Below are positions 45,761 to 56,529 of a DNA stretch of 64,000 bases, piece by piece; positions within the stretch are counted from its first letter, which is position 1, and each line of letters begins with the position of its first letter. Source of the DNA: Mermis nigrescens (lineage: Eukaryota > Nematoda > Enoplea > Mermithida > Mermithidae); the NCBI GenBank assembly GCA_036768485.1, contig JAVLUZ010000162.1, positions 543,845 to 607,844 on the forward strand. The letters are read 5' to 3'. Below the pieces are notes generated by a model. That model had not been told where the DNA came from, ran no database searches, and worked only from the letters and a program-made list of their open reading frames with translations. Both the position numbers and the translations under genes were made by a program.

Positions 45761-45768
45761 GACGGAAC

Positions 45769-46056
45769 CAGACGTGCACGTGGTTAGGGTTCGAGGGTCT
45801 AATCTCGACCTTACCAGAATGGAAAAATTAGAAATTTTCTGAGGAAATTGAGACTAAAGGCCAGAAATAAATAAAAATTAAAAATTTTCTTCAAAAGTGC
45901 TCGAAATCGACCCAAGACTTTGGAATAACGTAGTTTTTACGATATTTTTAGAGTTTATAACAGTTTCTGAGGTCATGGTGGTTCTAAACGGCTCACTAAT
46001 TGACCCCTCCAGACCGGCTTACCCCTCCCCCAGATCGGCCATGCTATGCATCTATG
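45769..46056 (-). mobile_element. Family C MITE, minus orientation (copy C7)
   Basis: Starts CAGACGTGCACGTGG and ends GCTATGCATCTATG. GACGGAAC (45761-45768) and GTCGGAAC (46057-46064) match in 7 of 8. The 179-codon frame at 45897-46436 begins inside this repeat and is not accepted. Confidence 0.75.
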
Positions 46057-46159
46057 GTCGGAACTCCGGAACCCGATATACAAAGTTATATTTTCGATAC
46101 TTGCACTGTCACTCTCTTACGTCATCGGTCTCAAACATCCCTAATACTTTATTTTATCG

Positions 46160-46431
46160 ATGTACCTTGTTCTATGATATCGCCAGAAATGATATCACAC
46201 TTGAATTAAATTTATGCATCAAGCAACCGGATTCAAGCTTATTTTTGCCCGTTGATGTGAGCCATGACGTATTCTTAGATAAGCTCCTATTATTTGCGTT
46301 AAAATCACGATATTTTGCGGCATCCGACGCGCCCTCCGTTCCGACGACTTGCGCTTTAGCGTTTTCATTTCTTTTGCGCTTAATGCGATTATATTTATTT
46401 TCACTCTTTCTTGACTTCCTATTTGGCAGGC
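46160..46431 (-). CDS. Possible exon on the minus strand (low confidence)
   Basis: Outside the repeats, the minus strand is open from after a stop near 46435 down to a stop near 46162. It encodes about 90 residues rich in Lys, Arg, Asn and Ser (KRKRNENAKAQVV, then a GTEGASDAAKYRD stretch). It is CpG-rich compared with its flanks. No ATG, conserved motif or certain splice site is visible; an acceptor-like AAATAG lies at the upstream side. A competing minus frame at 46219-46404 has an ATG but less natural composition. This could be an internal or terminal exon, or chance. Confidence 0.18.
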
Positions 46432-46444
46432 CTTAACATGTTAT

Positions 46445-47170
46445 TATCATCACTCTAGCATGTGACCTCTGGTTATTTTCAGCCATAACTTAAATCTATT
46501 TTAACTAGTCTCCGTTATTTTTTTTAAATAGAATCCTGCTGTTATCTTGATAGATTTTAAATCGACTTTAATTTCAATTCTGATTCGCCATCGGGAAGAA
46601 TGTGTTGCCATTGATTCATTCAATTAAGATGCAAAATGCACGTAAATTGATTGGAGTTTTCCATTCTATTTTTGCTTATAACGCTATATAAAAAGCCAAT
46701 TTTTTGCACTGTAAAAAATGTAAAAACCACTCTCAAAACAGAGAATTATAGAAAAAAATGTTTGAATCTGTCGCATCTGTCTTTCTCCAAAGAAATACAG
46801 AAGTCAGATTTAATTCATAACGGCGTTTTTCACATAAACTGACAAATCTGGCACATTTATAGTGCTGTCCTTTAAAAAAACCCATTCAAAATAAGTCCTT
46901 AAAAAATCCAGCCCAAGGCTCCCCCAATATGAGTGCCAGTCGCAAAATTCATTGCTAGCATCCTATGCTGGCCCAGGCCAACGCAACAAAATAATAATTG
47001 TGCTTCAGGATACTTTCAATCGTGAGATCTCGGGTATCAGAAAAGTTCTTAAAATAAAATCATTTTTAAGAAAAAACAACCGATTAAGGATTAACACCAC
47101 TTCAATACGAATAGCAAATGACAAGTTTTATAATAAAATTCAGAAAAAAATTTATTCTTCTCGCTCTTGA
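46445..47170. other. AT-rich spacer, nothing recognised
   Basis: Frames of 63-72 codons are Lys/Asn-rich and without motifs. No MITE from the listed families is seen. Confidence 0.45.
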
Positions 47171-47173
47171 CCT

Positions 47174-47753
47174 CAGGCGACAGTATATACCCTCAAAGAC
47201 GGAGTTTAAAAAACCTACTTCGGTCTTAAAAGAACCCACGCCAGATCTTTTTGAAAACCACTGCATATTGAAGAAAGTAGTGTCTTTAACATACTAACAC
47301 CAAAAAGTTTCCCAACCGATTTTAACTTTTTCAAAAAATTTCCAAAAAAAGAATTTTCGTAAAAAGACCCACTTTTTCCTAAAAAACCTACTCGAATATT
47401 GGCCTGAATTATCTATTCATAGCATTGCTATTGATGAAACAATGCTTATGAGCGTCTGTAGGCCTGCCACGAATGTTTTATTCATGCTTTTGTTGTGAAT
47501 GTACCTTTATTTACAACAGTTTTGTTGTCAACATGACAAATTTGTATACAAAAAATACTTGTATTTCTAGTTTCTAATTCTACGCAAGACTGCTCATGCA
47601 CATAAGCTCAGATGAGTGGCTTCTTTGTACTAGAATATGTAAAACAAATCCATTTAATATTTAGAGGTTTTTTGAAAAAAAATTAAAGTGGGACGGGGGT
47701 TTTAACACCGACGTGGGTTTTTTAAATCTCACTCTGAGGGCATACTGTAGTTT
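47174..47753. mobile_element. 580-bp inverted-repeat element
   Basis: The left end (ACAGTATATACCCTCAAAGA, TTTAAAAAACCTACTTCGG) recurs inverted on the right (ACAGTATGCCCTCAGAGTG, TTTAAAAAACCCACGTCGG), about 70 bp of imperfect TIR. No clear target duplication. The centre is AT-rich and non-coding. Confidence 0.55.
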
Positions 47754-50700
47754 CGAGAGCATAAGGAAAAAAGTAACTTTAAAATGTCCGCATAAGTCAA
47801 AAATGTGTTGCTAAGTGCTTGAAATGGTTTCCCAACATTAACCAGCAGGATAACATGAACTATGACAAGTAGGTTTTTAAGACATAGGTTCTTTTGGAGA
47901 AAATTTGGCTTTTTCAAAAATACACATTTGCCAATCCTATTGTGTCAGTTTGCGGACGAGGCCAATGAACTATATGCCGGTCGATAGGGCTAGGAAAGAC
48001 ACAAAAGATAAGTATTTGAAATCTTGGTTAGGCCGAATCGATAAAAGTTATTGTCGAAAAAGATGAAAATGGGTGTTTTTATAGGACAGCATTATTTTGA
48101 CTGTTGACTCATCGATGCTAATAAAAATAAAGATATGATAAATAATCGAAATTCATTCGGCTTTTTAGAAAATTACTGCAAAATAGATGAAATAAAGCAC
48201 CTACAGTATAACTGCAGGCAAAGACATGTACACCTCACGCCCATTAAAAATTACTTTCACTCAAATGTCCATTTTTGGGATTAATTCAACAACCACTGCA
48301 TCGGATTTCGATGAAACCAATTGTGTTGAAAAGACAATTTTTAAATGACACTATTTTGCCGAAAACAATTGTGCTAGCTTATGGCTGCAGTATGCTATAG
48401 CTCTAAAAACCGTCCTTGTTCTGCATGGTTATTATAGCTCACTGAGATTTTGTGCTCTGAACTTTATATGCTTTTGTTGTTCCTCGTTTGCTAATAGTTC
48501 GTCCTGCAATCTTATTTTAATTTTTTTCAATAAGACTGCCCCCATAAGCTAGGCATTTTACTGGTTATATATTTGATATTATTTAATGTTTAAGCCTATT
48601 TCAGAAACTCAAAAAAAGCGCTTTAGATTGATTGATTGATTACGTACTTGGCTTATTTACTAAAGAATTCGCATTTTCAAATACGGCCGTCATAGAGGCA
48701 GCCATATTGGAAAAATGCTACCATTTTACATGTTTTCATCTGTAATTTGTTACGATTCTAATATTTTTTCGAAATTTTTATCCATATTAGCTAGAAAAAT
48801 TAATGTTCTTCCGAGTGAGCTATGTCTCATGGTCAGATTTCTCTTACTCCTGTTGGGAAAGTTGAAAAACCATCAAAAATCTTCATTGTGAGCACCCGAA
48901 TCGTATTTAAATTAATTGAAATTGATTTTAAATTTAAATACTTTTTAAAGCTGTGTTAATTTATCTCAACTTCTAGCGGTTTAACTAGCGCCTCTGAAAA
49001 AATTTCGTCAAGATTATATCACCTCTTTTTATCGAATTTCTATCACAATTAGAACGAATAAAAGCCAAATTTTTCTAATACTTCGTGAATAGTTTTAGCA
49101 GCCCACTTCGGAATTACAGTTGTATTTGCATATTTTAAAAGCGACAATAATTCATTAATTTTCGTTTCATAAATTATATTTTTAACAGTTTATTACCAAA
49201 AATAAAAAATGATATGACGTAGAATATACTGAAATTAATATTAAAATAAAACAATAAAAATAAAATGCAAGTAAAAGTAATATATAGCTCAATAATAAAA
49301 TATGATATAAAATATGCCTAAAATTCAAGATTTGACAAGAATCATACTCGGATGTACTGGGATATAGTAATTTACCATTATCTGCTACTCAAACAAAAAT
49401 TTTGCAGATTCAACGCCCACAAAAATTTAATCTGACTAGATGGATAAATTTCGGCAATTATAATGAGACAATTTCATAAATCGAGGCAACTACTCCGTAA
49501 AATTTTCGAATAATATAAATTTATTTCTCTTAGCTGCTCGTAAGTACAAATACGGGGCACAAAATAATAATAGAGCCGTTTCTAGCGTGCCAAAATTTTC
49601 TTTAATAGCTACAATCGCCGCATGGGCCTAATTGGTATGATGGTTCTGGGCCCACGTAAAATTAAAGTACCTATCTTAGAATCCAACAGACTTCTCAAAA
49701 TTTGCTATCCTAAGTTTTTTCGTTATTTCGCGATTTTTCGATGCCAACAATTAGGGCTGAACGGAACGTCTAAAATGGTGTTTTTGTCCGTAGTATCAAA
49801 TTTTGGCACTTTTGATCTTAACCAATCTTTGGGCCCCTCTCCCTAAATTCGGATGCTGACCATTTTTGGCTACAACGTTTATCTTTATCGATCGAGTGCC
49901 CTCAAGACAATATACCTTGTTCAATTATCTCACTTTGGCATGCTAATCTCTTAGCGTAATAGGTATATTAGAGCGAAGAATAGGAAAACAAATTTCGGAG
50001 AAATGAAATTAGTTGTACGGTCGCCTAGAGCTAAAATAGGCGCCGGTTTGATAATAAGGTACGCGTTTTAAAACATTATCTCGACGGGTCAAAAAAATGT
50101 ACAAAAAACGCGCGTGACTTTTTACCCTTTGTTGGTCCTTTATTTTCCACTTTTACGCTATTTTATTACATCATGTAGCCACGAAAACGGCCTATTGCCT
50201 AATTGACCGTACGAAACTCGTTCCTAACGTACTATTTCCCGACGTATTGCAGATTACAAAAGTCCAATCATTTCACCTACAAAGCATCGTTGTTGCCCTA
50301 TGCTGTAATTTATCTAAATTATTAGCCCTGCTTTATCAAACTTTTAGCGTATTTTTTACCACTTTTACTCGCTAATTCTTTAAATAGACGGAAAAGCTCC
50401 CAGTAATTGCCGTCGGCTTAATGCGGAACTGAGTTTAATAAGCCAGAATAAGTGTAATTTGAAATTTTTCATTATTATTTTAAATTTAAATGATTTTAGC
50501 ATTCTGTGATTTTGTCTTGTAATATCAATTAATATTTACGAGATTGTATAATTGAGGACGTCGAAGCAATCTAAAGCGACTGCTAGATGCGCAACGATTT
50601 TTTTAGTGATTTTGTATTATCTCTCGACATTACCATGGGAACAAACGCTGAAGAAAGGCTGTTTTCCTTATGAAAAAATATTTTGAAAGTGGAATCAGAT

Positions 50701-51360
50701 TTCAGACTGAAAATATGATACGACGCATAAACAGCTCTTATCGAAAACAAGACTCTTCGGCCGCAGTTTTTGTTTCGAGAAAAAAGAGCTATTTTATGGC
50801 ATCTTTTTAAGAAGTATTGATGATCAAAATTATTTAAAATACTGGTCATAATGGGAAGAATTGGGGGATGGGGGGGCGAAAATTCCTTCGAAAGTTCACT
50901 GCTTGGGCTTACACACGATGGATATGGGTTTAAAAACAACTCATATGTTTTTTGGCAATGTTCTCGCTTTTGTGAATAAAAAATTTAAAAATTCTCAAAA
51001 ATGTAAAAAAGCGAGTAAATTAAATAAAACATAGTTAAAAAATGAGTATACTAACGCAAGGCGCCCAATATTTGACAGTTTTGAACCAAATGATCGATAA
51101 AAACGCTCAAAGTGCTACCTTTTCTACGATTTTTTAGGAAAATAAAAAATGAAGGGGAGGACGAAAAAATTGATTGGAGGAGTTGAAAAGCTTTCGTGAG
51201 GCGGATAGTATATTATAACATTTTATACTTTATATTATAAAAGCGAATTATTATAAAACGTATTGCAATGTGCTTGAACCTTTTGTGGTGTTGCTTTTTG
51301 TGTCATTAACAATTTGTATGACGACATATTAACTAGTTCTTAAACGAACTTTAGTAACTA
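47754..51360. other. Mostly unassigned AT-rich region upstream of the GPCR gene
   Basis: 49625-49860 is a decayed minus-strand family A-like copy (CTCCCTAAATTCGGATGCTG end). 51040-51150 resembles the family B interior. A 118-codon minus frame at 50583-50939 shows no motif. A GATTGATTGATT run lies near 48630. No gene is supported. Confidence 0.4.
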
Positions 51361-51470
51361 CAGTCTGCTTCGCACAATTGTGGGCATAAGTTTTGAAAAC
51401 TATTCCCGACACTAAGCCGACTTAATGCGGTTATACGAGTAGCATCGATCTGATGTACAATTATATTGTA
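51361..51470. mobile_element. Family H-type relic just upstream of the GPCR
   Basis: Begins CAGTCTGCTTCGCAC after TA and continues ACTATTCCCGACACTAAGCCG and TATACGAGTAGCATCGATCTGATG. This is the same order as in 989-1102 and 29783-29919. It provides the ATG at 51453, which argues against that ATG as the gene's start. Confidence 0.5.
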
Positions 51471-51596
51471 AACTGTCGGCTTGCTGTCGATAAAAATTCT
51501 CGAAATTTATCTCCGCCCAAAGTTATTCGAAACGGGCGCTATAATGAAAAGGAAAAATCATTAAGCCCTTTTTCTATAGAAAACCTATTCCCCCGA

Positions 51597-52574
51597 ATGC
51601 CGAATCGAATCGCCGTCCTCGGCGACGACTCGCTCGGTCTCCTCCTCAACGTAAGCGTTATCGTCGTCGCCGCCGCTGCCGGCGACAACGTCGAAATTCG
51701 ACCGCTCGACTCTGACGTCGCCGTTGCAGCGTCGTCGCCGGGCGACTACCAGCAACGCGTGTCGCGCGTCGCCTTCGTCCTGTTCTACGCCGCCCTGTTT
51801 GCCGTCGGCCTGTCCAACCTGGTCACTCTATTCATCGTGACCCGATTCAAGCGGATGCGCACGGTGACCAACGTCTACGTGTTCAATCTGTCGTTGGCCG
51901 ATTTGACCTATGTCGCCATGCTGCCACTGGTGGTGTCATTCCGCTGGCACGGCTCTTGGCGATACAACGACGTCACGTGCAAATTGTTCTATGTCGCCGA
52001 AAGCACGGCCAAGTACGCGTCTGTCTATTTTGTGTGCATGCTGACGGTGGATCGGTACTTGGCGCTTTGCCATGCCGTCTGGTGCAAGTCGCACCGCACC
52101 GTCAACGCCGCTGTTTTGGTTTCGATCGTTGGGTGGGCGTTGATCGCCCTCCTGATGACCCCCATCTATTTGTACAGCGCCGTCGTCCAGCTGGAGCCGG
52201 GCGTCGCCGTTTGCGCCGTGCCGTGGCCGGCCGATTCTTCGCCGTCCGGCGGCGGCAAACCGTCGTTCGCCGCCGGTCAATGGATCGTCGTCGATGTTGC
52301 CGTCCGGCAACGTTTCCGGCTCTCGTCCGGCGAGTCGTCCGGATCCGGCGATGAGTCATCCGGGCGGCGAAAACGACGACGACTCGGCGATACGGTACAG
52401 TGGCGAGCAATACTTTGCCATTTATTCGTTCGCGTTTTGTTACGCGCTGCCCAGCGTCGTTATTGTGGTTTTTTCGGCCAAAGTTTTCAAGGCATTGATG
52501 CGGGCGAGGAAACGCGCCGCCGAGCGACTACGTAATCGGCGCAAGAACGTCGCTTATAGGAGGGTAATTAATAA
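51597..52574 (+). CDS. Class A GPCR, somatostatin / allatostatin-C receptor-like: exon with TM1-TM5
   Basis: The start at ATG 51597 is preferred over ATG 51453, which lies in transposon-like sequence. Numbering from 51597: a glycosylatable, weakly hydrophobic N-terminus (NVS near residue 18); TM1 about 57-82 with GLSN; TM2 with NLSLAD (Asp102); Cys128 at the top of TM3; DRY at 152-154 in VDRYLALCH; TM4 with Trp180; extracellular loop 2 Cys206 in CAVPWP, which pairs with Cys128 and resembles the C-x3-WP of somatostatin and allatostatin-C receptors. The frame then changes by one base between about 52250 and 52295; TM5 (YFAIYSFAFCYALPSVVIVV) and the basic third loop are read in the new frame. 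No GT-AG pair tested there restores the frame, so an indel, sequence error or pseudogenisation is implied. A plasma-membrane neuropeptide receptor, probably Gi/o-coupled by family. The exon is strikingly GC-rich. The donor at 52574 (AA|GTGGGC, phase 2) is tentative; AGG|GTAATT at 52563 looks stronger but is out of phase. Confidence 0.85.
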
Positions 52575-52664
52575 GTGGGCGGTTTTAGAATATTAAGATT
52601 TTTCTGTATTTTTGTTCACACACGAGCATAGGGGTGAGGGGTATTACTCCCTTGAGCTTTGAAA

Positions 52665-52975
52665 AACTGATAGCTATACATCGATTTTGGCCGAAAAACT
52701 ATCGCCGTATAGCCTTTTTTGGGCTCAGAAAATTAGCTATATAGCCTTTTTGGGCTAAAAAAACTTACTATCTATAGTCTTTTTTTAACCTCTAAAAATG
52801 CTATATAGTCGTCTTTTCTGAGTTCCAAAAGGATATTTAGCTATTCTGCCGACTCCGGAAAGAACTAAATAGCTATTTTTTAGTCTAAAAAGGCTATACA
52901 GCTATGTTTGTGAGTCCAAAAAGGCTATTTAGCTATGTTTTGGAGTTGAAAAAGGCTATTTTGCTAAAAATGCTC
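52665..52975. repeat. Degenerate AAAAAGGCTATTTAGCTAT repeats
   Basis: Seven or more imperfect, partly palindromic copies of GGCTAT(T/A)TAGCTAT separated by T-runs and GGGCT. The short frame at 52904 arises from it. Confidence 0.7.
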
Positions 52976-54472
52976 AAAAAGGATTGTTTTAAAGCGATAC
53001 CACCCTTTTTTGCTTTAGACATGTGTTTCACTAAGCAAATAGCTATCTACCGAGTTTTGGTTTTCACCCTCACCCTGAAAGTTTGACCTAGCGCACCTTC
53101 GTTTTTGTCGAAAATATTTTCACATTTAAAATATCAGGAATAATTGAGCGATTAACTAGAATGCCATTCGATTCACGAATTTCGCTATTTGGCGATTTTT
53201 GTTGTTAAAAAACTTGGAATAGATTCAGCTCTTGGGCCAATAATGAAGTTATTTTCAAAGCTAGCTGATTTCTACCGCGCGGTCACTGTGGAAAAATGTT
53301 TAGCTGGCAAGTCTTACGATTCATGTATAAGAAATTTTAGATTCTCTGCGACTTAAAAACTCCAAGAAACAAGTCTTTTTTAATTCTTTATCAAAAACAA
53401 AGTTTTAACATTCCTAATCAACTTTTTAAAACTTAAAAAAACACGTACCTTTCGGGAATGCCCCGTTTTGATTAGATTGAAAGGCCACAAGCCCTGTGAA
53501 GTATGAACTTCGATGCTCCAATAAAATATCTTACTTTTTCCTGTATTGTGAAGTAAACTTTTCTGATTAAACCGTCATAACAGATCATTTCGATGGCAAA
53601 ATATATGCTATTTAGAAAAAAATATAATAAAGTATAACAAGATATAATACAAAATATAAAAATTTCTTTAAATTAACTAGCTAGATTATCAACTGCATGG
53701 ATTTAAGAAGATGTTTTTTAAGTTATTTACCGAGTGATTTCACGACCAGACACGCGTGCTTGAAATTAACTTCAGAAGACGAGATGAGGAAGTATCTTTA
53801 TGAGAATGAGTCAGACAAGCCAAAAACGGCTTAAAATTGAAATCTCGGTTCAATCGCACCAGAAGTTGATCATAAACTAAGAATTAAGACAGATTTTACG
53901 CCATTTTAGTGCGTAGAACTAACAAAGCAAGACCGTATTAAGATCTTCAGAGCGGCCATACTCATCATTCATATTTATATGACTTATGTTACCTAGAAGC
54001 TTCCATAATTTTCGGAAATTAAAAGTTATCCCGATCCAAACCGCTTTTACAATCTCATTCTTCAACCGGAAATTGAGGTAAAAAGTTTGATATTAAGACT
54101 TCTAAATTGTCAGAACTAAGCACATTTTACGAAATATTAGTAGATGCATTGTTTCCTATTTTTTACAAAACTGTTAGGCAGCTGAGTTGAAAGGAAAAAT
54201 TGATTTCATTTTTATTAATAATCCAAAGCTCTTCTTAACTTTTGTTTGTCTATACTACTGATTGCACGCAAAGCCTAATTTGATCTATTATACGCCAATG
54301 GAATAAATAATTTAATGTGCGTAAGATAAACGTAGAAAAGCTGAATGCATTAATTATATGGTCAAGTAAATAATAAATAAGCAATCACGCTAAAAAATCA
54401 ATTAATACATAAACTGAGTAACTAATGCATAATTAAACTAAAGAATAATAAATACGTGCTGCATAAATTCAT

Positions 54473-54534
54473 AAATAAATAAATAAATATGTAGATAAAT
54501 AAACAAAAAAGTAAATCATTAAATAATAAATAAG

Positions 54535-54573
<39 letters not shown>

Positions 54574-54660
54574 GTGAATAAATAAATTCATACATGAATA
54601 GGTACACAAATAAATACATAAGTAAATAAACAAATCAGCAAATAAAAACAAAATAAATCG
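54473..54660. repeat. (ATAA)n-type microsatellite
   Basis: Interrupted AAAT/ATAA tetranucleotide repeats. They give false Tyr/Leu/Ile-rich frames on the minus strand. Confidence 0.9.
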
Positions 54661-54869
54661 CTCTAGCAGCTGAACGGACAATAATAGGCATTGAAAAATA
54701 AATAAAATGAGTGTAAATAACTTACTAGATAGATGACTAATTTTATGCTTCTAATTTTCTGACCGATCACAAAAAAGTAGCGAATAACATGTAAATAAAA
54801 GTAACGTAAAAATTTACAAAATAAATACACAATGAATAAACTGGCTAAATAAGCATACTAGAATTCATA

Positions 54870-55270
54870 GATGCGCGTAGGGGTGACGGGCATTACCCCA
54901 CTGAATGGCCAGCCAGACAGGTACTGTCTTGCGATTTTGAGCTCACGGAACATTTTGTATTTTTGAGGTCAAAAGCAGTGAAAATGCCCAAATTTTTCCG
55001 GCGCGATTCGTTTTTTAATGTATTTTCACTCAAAAAGCGCCCAAAAATTAATGAATTTCTTTATTTTTAGGTGCTTAAAATGATATAACGCAGTCAAACT
55101 GGACTAAAAATGCTTTAAAAGTGCAATATTACCCCGAAAAAGCGTTTTATTAGCCACTTTGGCCATTTTTATCTTTTGAGCAGCAAAAAAATCGTGAACG
55201 TTAAATTTATTGTTTTCGATTTCTGGGATTCCCCGTCCCTTCTAGCCGACCCTGACCTTGCGCATCTATG
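54870..55270. mobile_element. 400-bp MITE (family L) in the GPCR intron
   Basis: The left end CATAGATGCGCGTAGGGGTG and the inverted right end CATAGATGCGCAAGGTCAGG form a clear TIR of about 15 bp. Flanking octamers match only 4 of 8. The ends belong to the same CATA-type group as families A-C. Non-coding. Confidence 0.6.
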
Positions 55271-55348
55271 CCTGATTAGGCGTACCAATTTTTTATCGAA
55301 AATTTTCGTAAAATGATGACGAAAAATGAGTTTTTTTATTCGCAGAAG

Positions 55349-55850
55349 AGTCACGCGAATGGTACTGTCGCTGGCCATTTTCTACCTAATTTGCTGGAGC
55401 CCTTTTTGGATAATGTCGTTCGTGTCCACTTTTTCCCATGACCACTTTTCGTCGCTGACCATTCGAATCATATTCAACGTCATTCACACGATGCCCTATT
55501 TGAATTGCGCCGTGAACCCTATCGTTTACGGGTTATTGACCGAACCGTTCAAGGAGATCATCCGTGAAAATTTGCCATTTTTGCACGGCGGCGTTGGAAT
55601 TTTTAGGCGGTCGGCGGATCCGGCCGCCGACGCCGCCGGCGCGGCGTCGGTCGCCGCGGGTAACGACGCCAAGTCGAGTTTGTGCCCCGACGCCTTCAAC
55701 AATTTCGCCGTTTCGCTGCAAAAATCCAGCGCGTCGCTGATCGGCTCGGCGTCGGACGCGCGAGAAATCGCGCGTCGCAAGGAGAACAGCGTCGCCGATT
55801 GCCGCAGCGTTCATTACAGCGTCGTCGAGGACAATATGATGACGTTGTAA
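55349..55850 (+). CDS. Class A GPCR: terminal exon with TM6, TM7 and C-tail
   Basis: Continues the receptor of 51597. It opens with VTRMV, the conserved end of the third intracellular loop in somatostatin / allatostatin-C receptors. TM6 has CWSP (Cys codon at 55392). TM7 ends in NPIVY (Asn codon at 55515), followed by an amphipathic helix-8 segment (TEPFKEIIREN). The C-tail of about 85 residues starts with an Ala/Gly-rich GC-rich stretch (AADAAGAASVAAG), contains many Ser/Thr for phosphorylation and ends MMTL at TAA 55848-55850. There is no palmitoylation cysteine directly after helix 8. A family A MITE starts only 16 bp after the stop. An AATAAA lies at about 56641. TM6-TM7 are intact, arguing that the upstream frame break is recent or artefactual. 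Confidence 0.88.
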
Positions 55851-55866
55851 CTTTAGGAGGGCGGAC

Positions 55867-56125
55867 CATAGGTGGGCAGCGCCTAAAGTTTGGAGGTGGG
55901 GGTGCAAAGAATCAAAAATGGTCTTAAAAATGATGGTATGGCGAAAAAATACCACTTTTAAACGTTTCTCATCGTGTACTGTATCCATTGGCATCAAAAA
56001 ATTGCGAAAAAAACAGAAAAAAATTTAAAAATTTAGTTCTGGGGGAGGGAGTTATTTCGGTTTCTGGGGGGAATATTAGGCCTTCTGGGGGTGCATACCT
56101 CCCAAACCCCCCATGCTCACATCTG
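55867..56125 (+). mobile_element. Family A MITE in the likely GPCR 3' UTR (copy A9)
   Basis: CATAGGTGGGCAGCGCC start and CCCATGCTCACATCTG end, with the standard interior. GGGCGGAC and ATTCGGAC match in 5 of 8 (CGGAC shared). It starts 16 bp after the receptor stop codon, so it probably lies in the transcript. Confidence 0.75.
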
Positions 56126-56390
56126 ATTCGGACCCCGTCGCGCCGAAAGAAATCGATCGTTTTATTTCAATTTGTTGTTTTGATACCGATTTTTATCGTT
56201 TTTGCAATGTTTATTTTTGCCCGACGAATGCTTTAGATCAAATTTGGACAATATGTACGAGCGTTTGGCTAATTTTGACATCGAAATTTTGGCAATACGC
56301 ATCCGGGGCGAAGAAGTTAGGAGGAATTTCTGAGCCGTTCTAGAAATTGAGAAAATTTTAGGCAAAATAAGGCAGATAAGGAATAAACAT

Positions 56391-56524
56391 TATACGTGGA
56401 CAGCGGCCGAATTCTGGTGGGTCTGAGTGGTAAAAAAACTGGAAAAAATACCAAAAAATATGCCAAAATACAATTCTGGGAGTCTATCGGTTTTGGGGGT
56501 CGCCGAATCCTTCACGCACGTGTG
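56391..56524 (+). mobile_element. Family J MITE
   Basis: TATACGTGGACAGCGGCCG start, ATTCTGGTGGGTCTGAGTGG and AATTCTGGGAGTCTATCGG interior, CACGCACGTGTG end. ATAAACAT and ATATACGC match in 5 of 8. At 134 bp it is the most compact copy. Confidence 0.55.
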
Positions 56525-56529
56525 ATATA

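Larger units (their letters stand above)
52575..55348 (+). other. GPCR intron (about 2.8 kb)
   Basis: It separates the third-loop coding sequence from TM6. The acceptor TTTTTTTATTCGCAGAAG| offers AGs at 55345 and 55348; both are phase 2 and fit the tentative donor, giving K-(R)-V-T-R-M. It contains GCTATTT-type repeats, an ATAA microsatellite and element L (54870-55270). 53100-54400 shows nothing recognisable. Confidence 0.6.

Noticed and set aside
45897..46436. 179-codon plus-strand frame, one of the longest in the window
   Set aside because: Its first third lies within family C copy C7; the rest shows no motif, and the minus strand looks more coding there.
52276..52400. A short intron in the GPCR extracellular loop 2 region
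   Set aside because: The GT at 52276 would need an acceptor in a phase that none of the AGs at 52334, 52355 and 52400 provides. Both frames are coding-like throughout, so an indel is preferred.
51936..52410. Several 100-130 codon frames on both strands over the GPCR exon
   Set aside because: Shadow frames caused by GC-rich coding DNA; only the TM-bearing frames match a family.
54422..54681. Tyr/Leu/Ile-rich minus-strand frames resembling membrane proteins
   Set aside because: Translations of the ATAA-type microsatellite in the GPCR intron.
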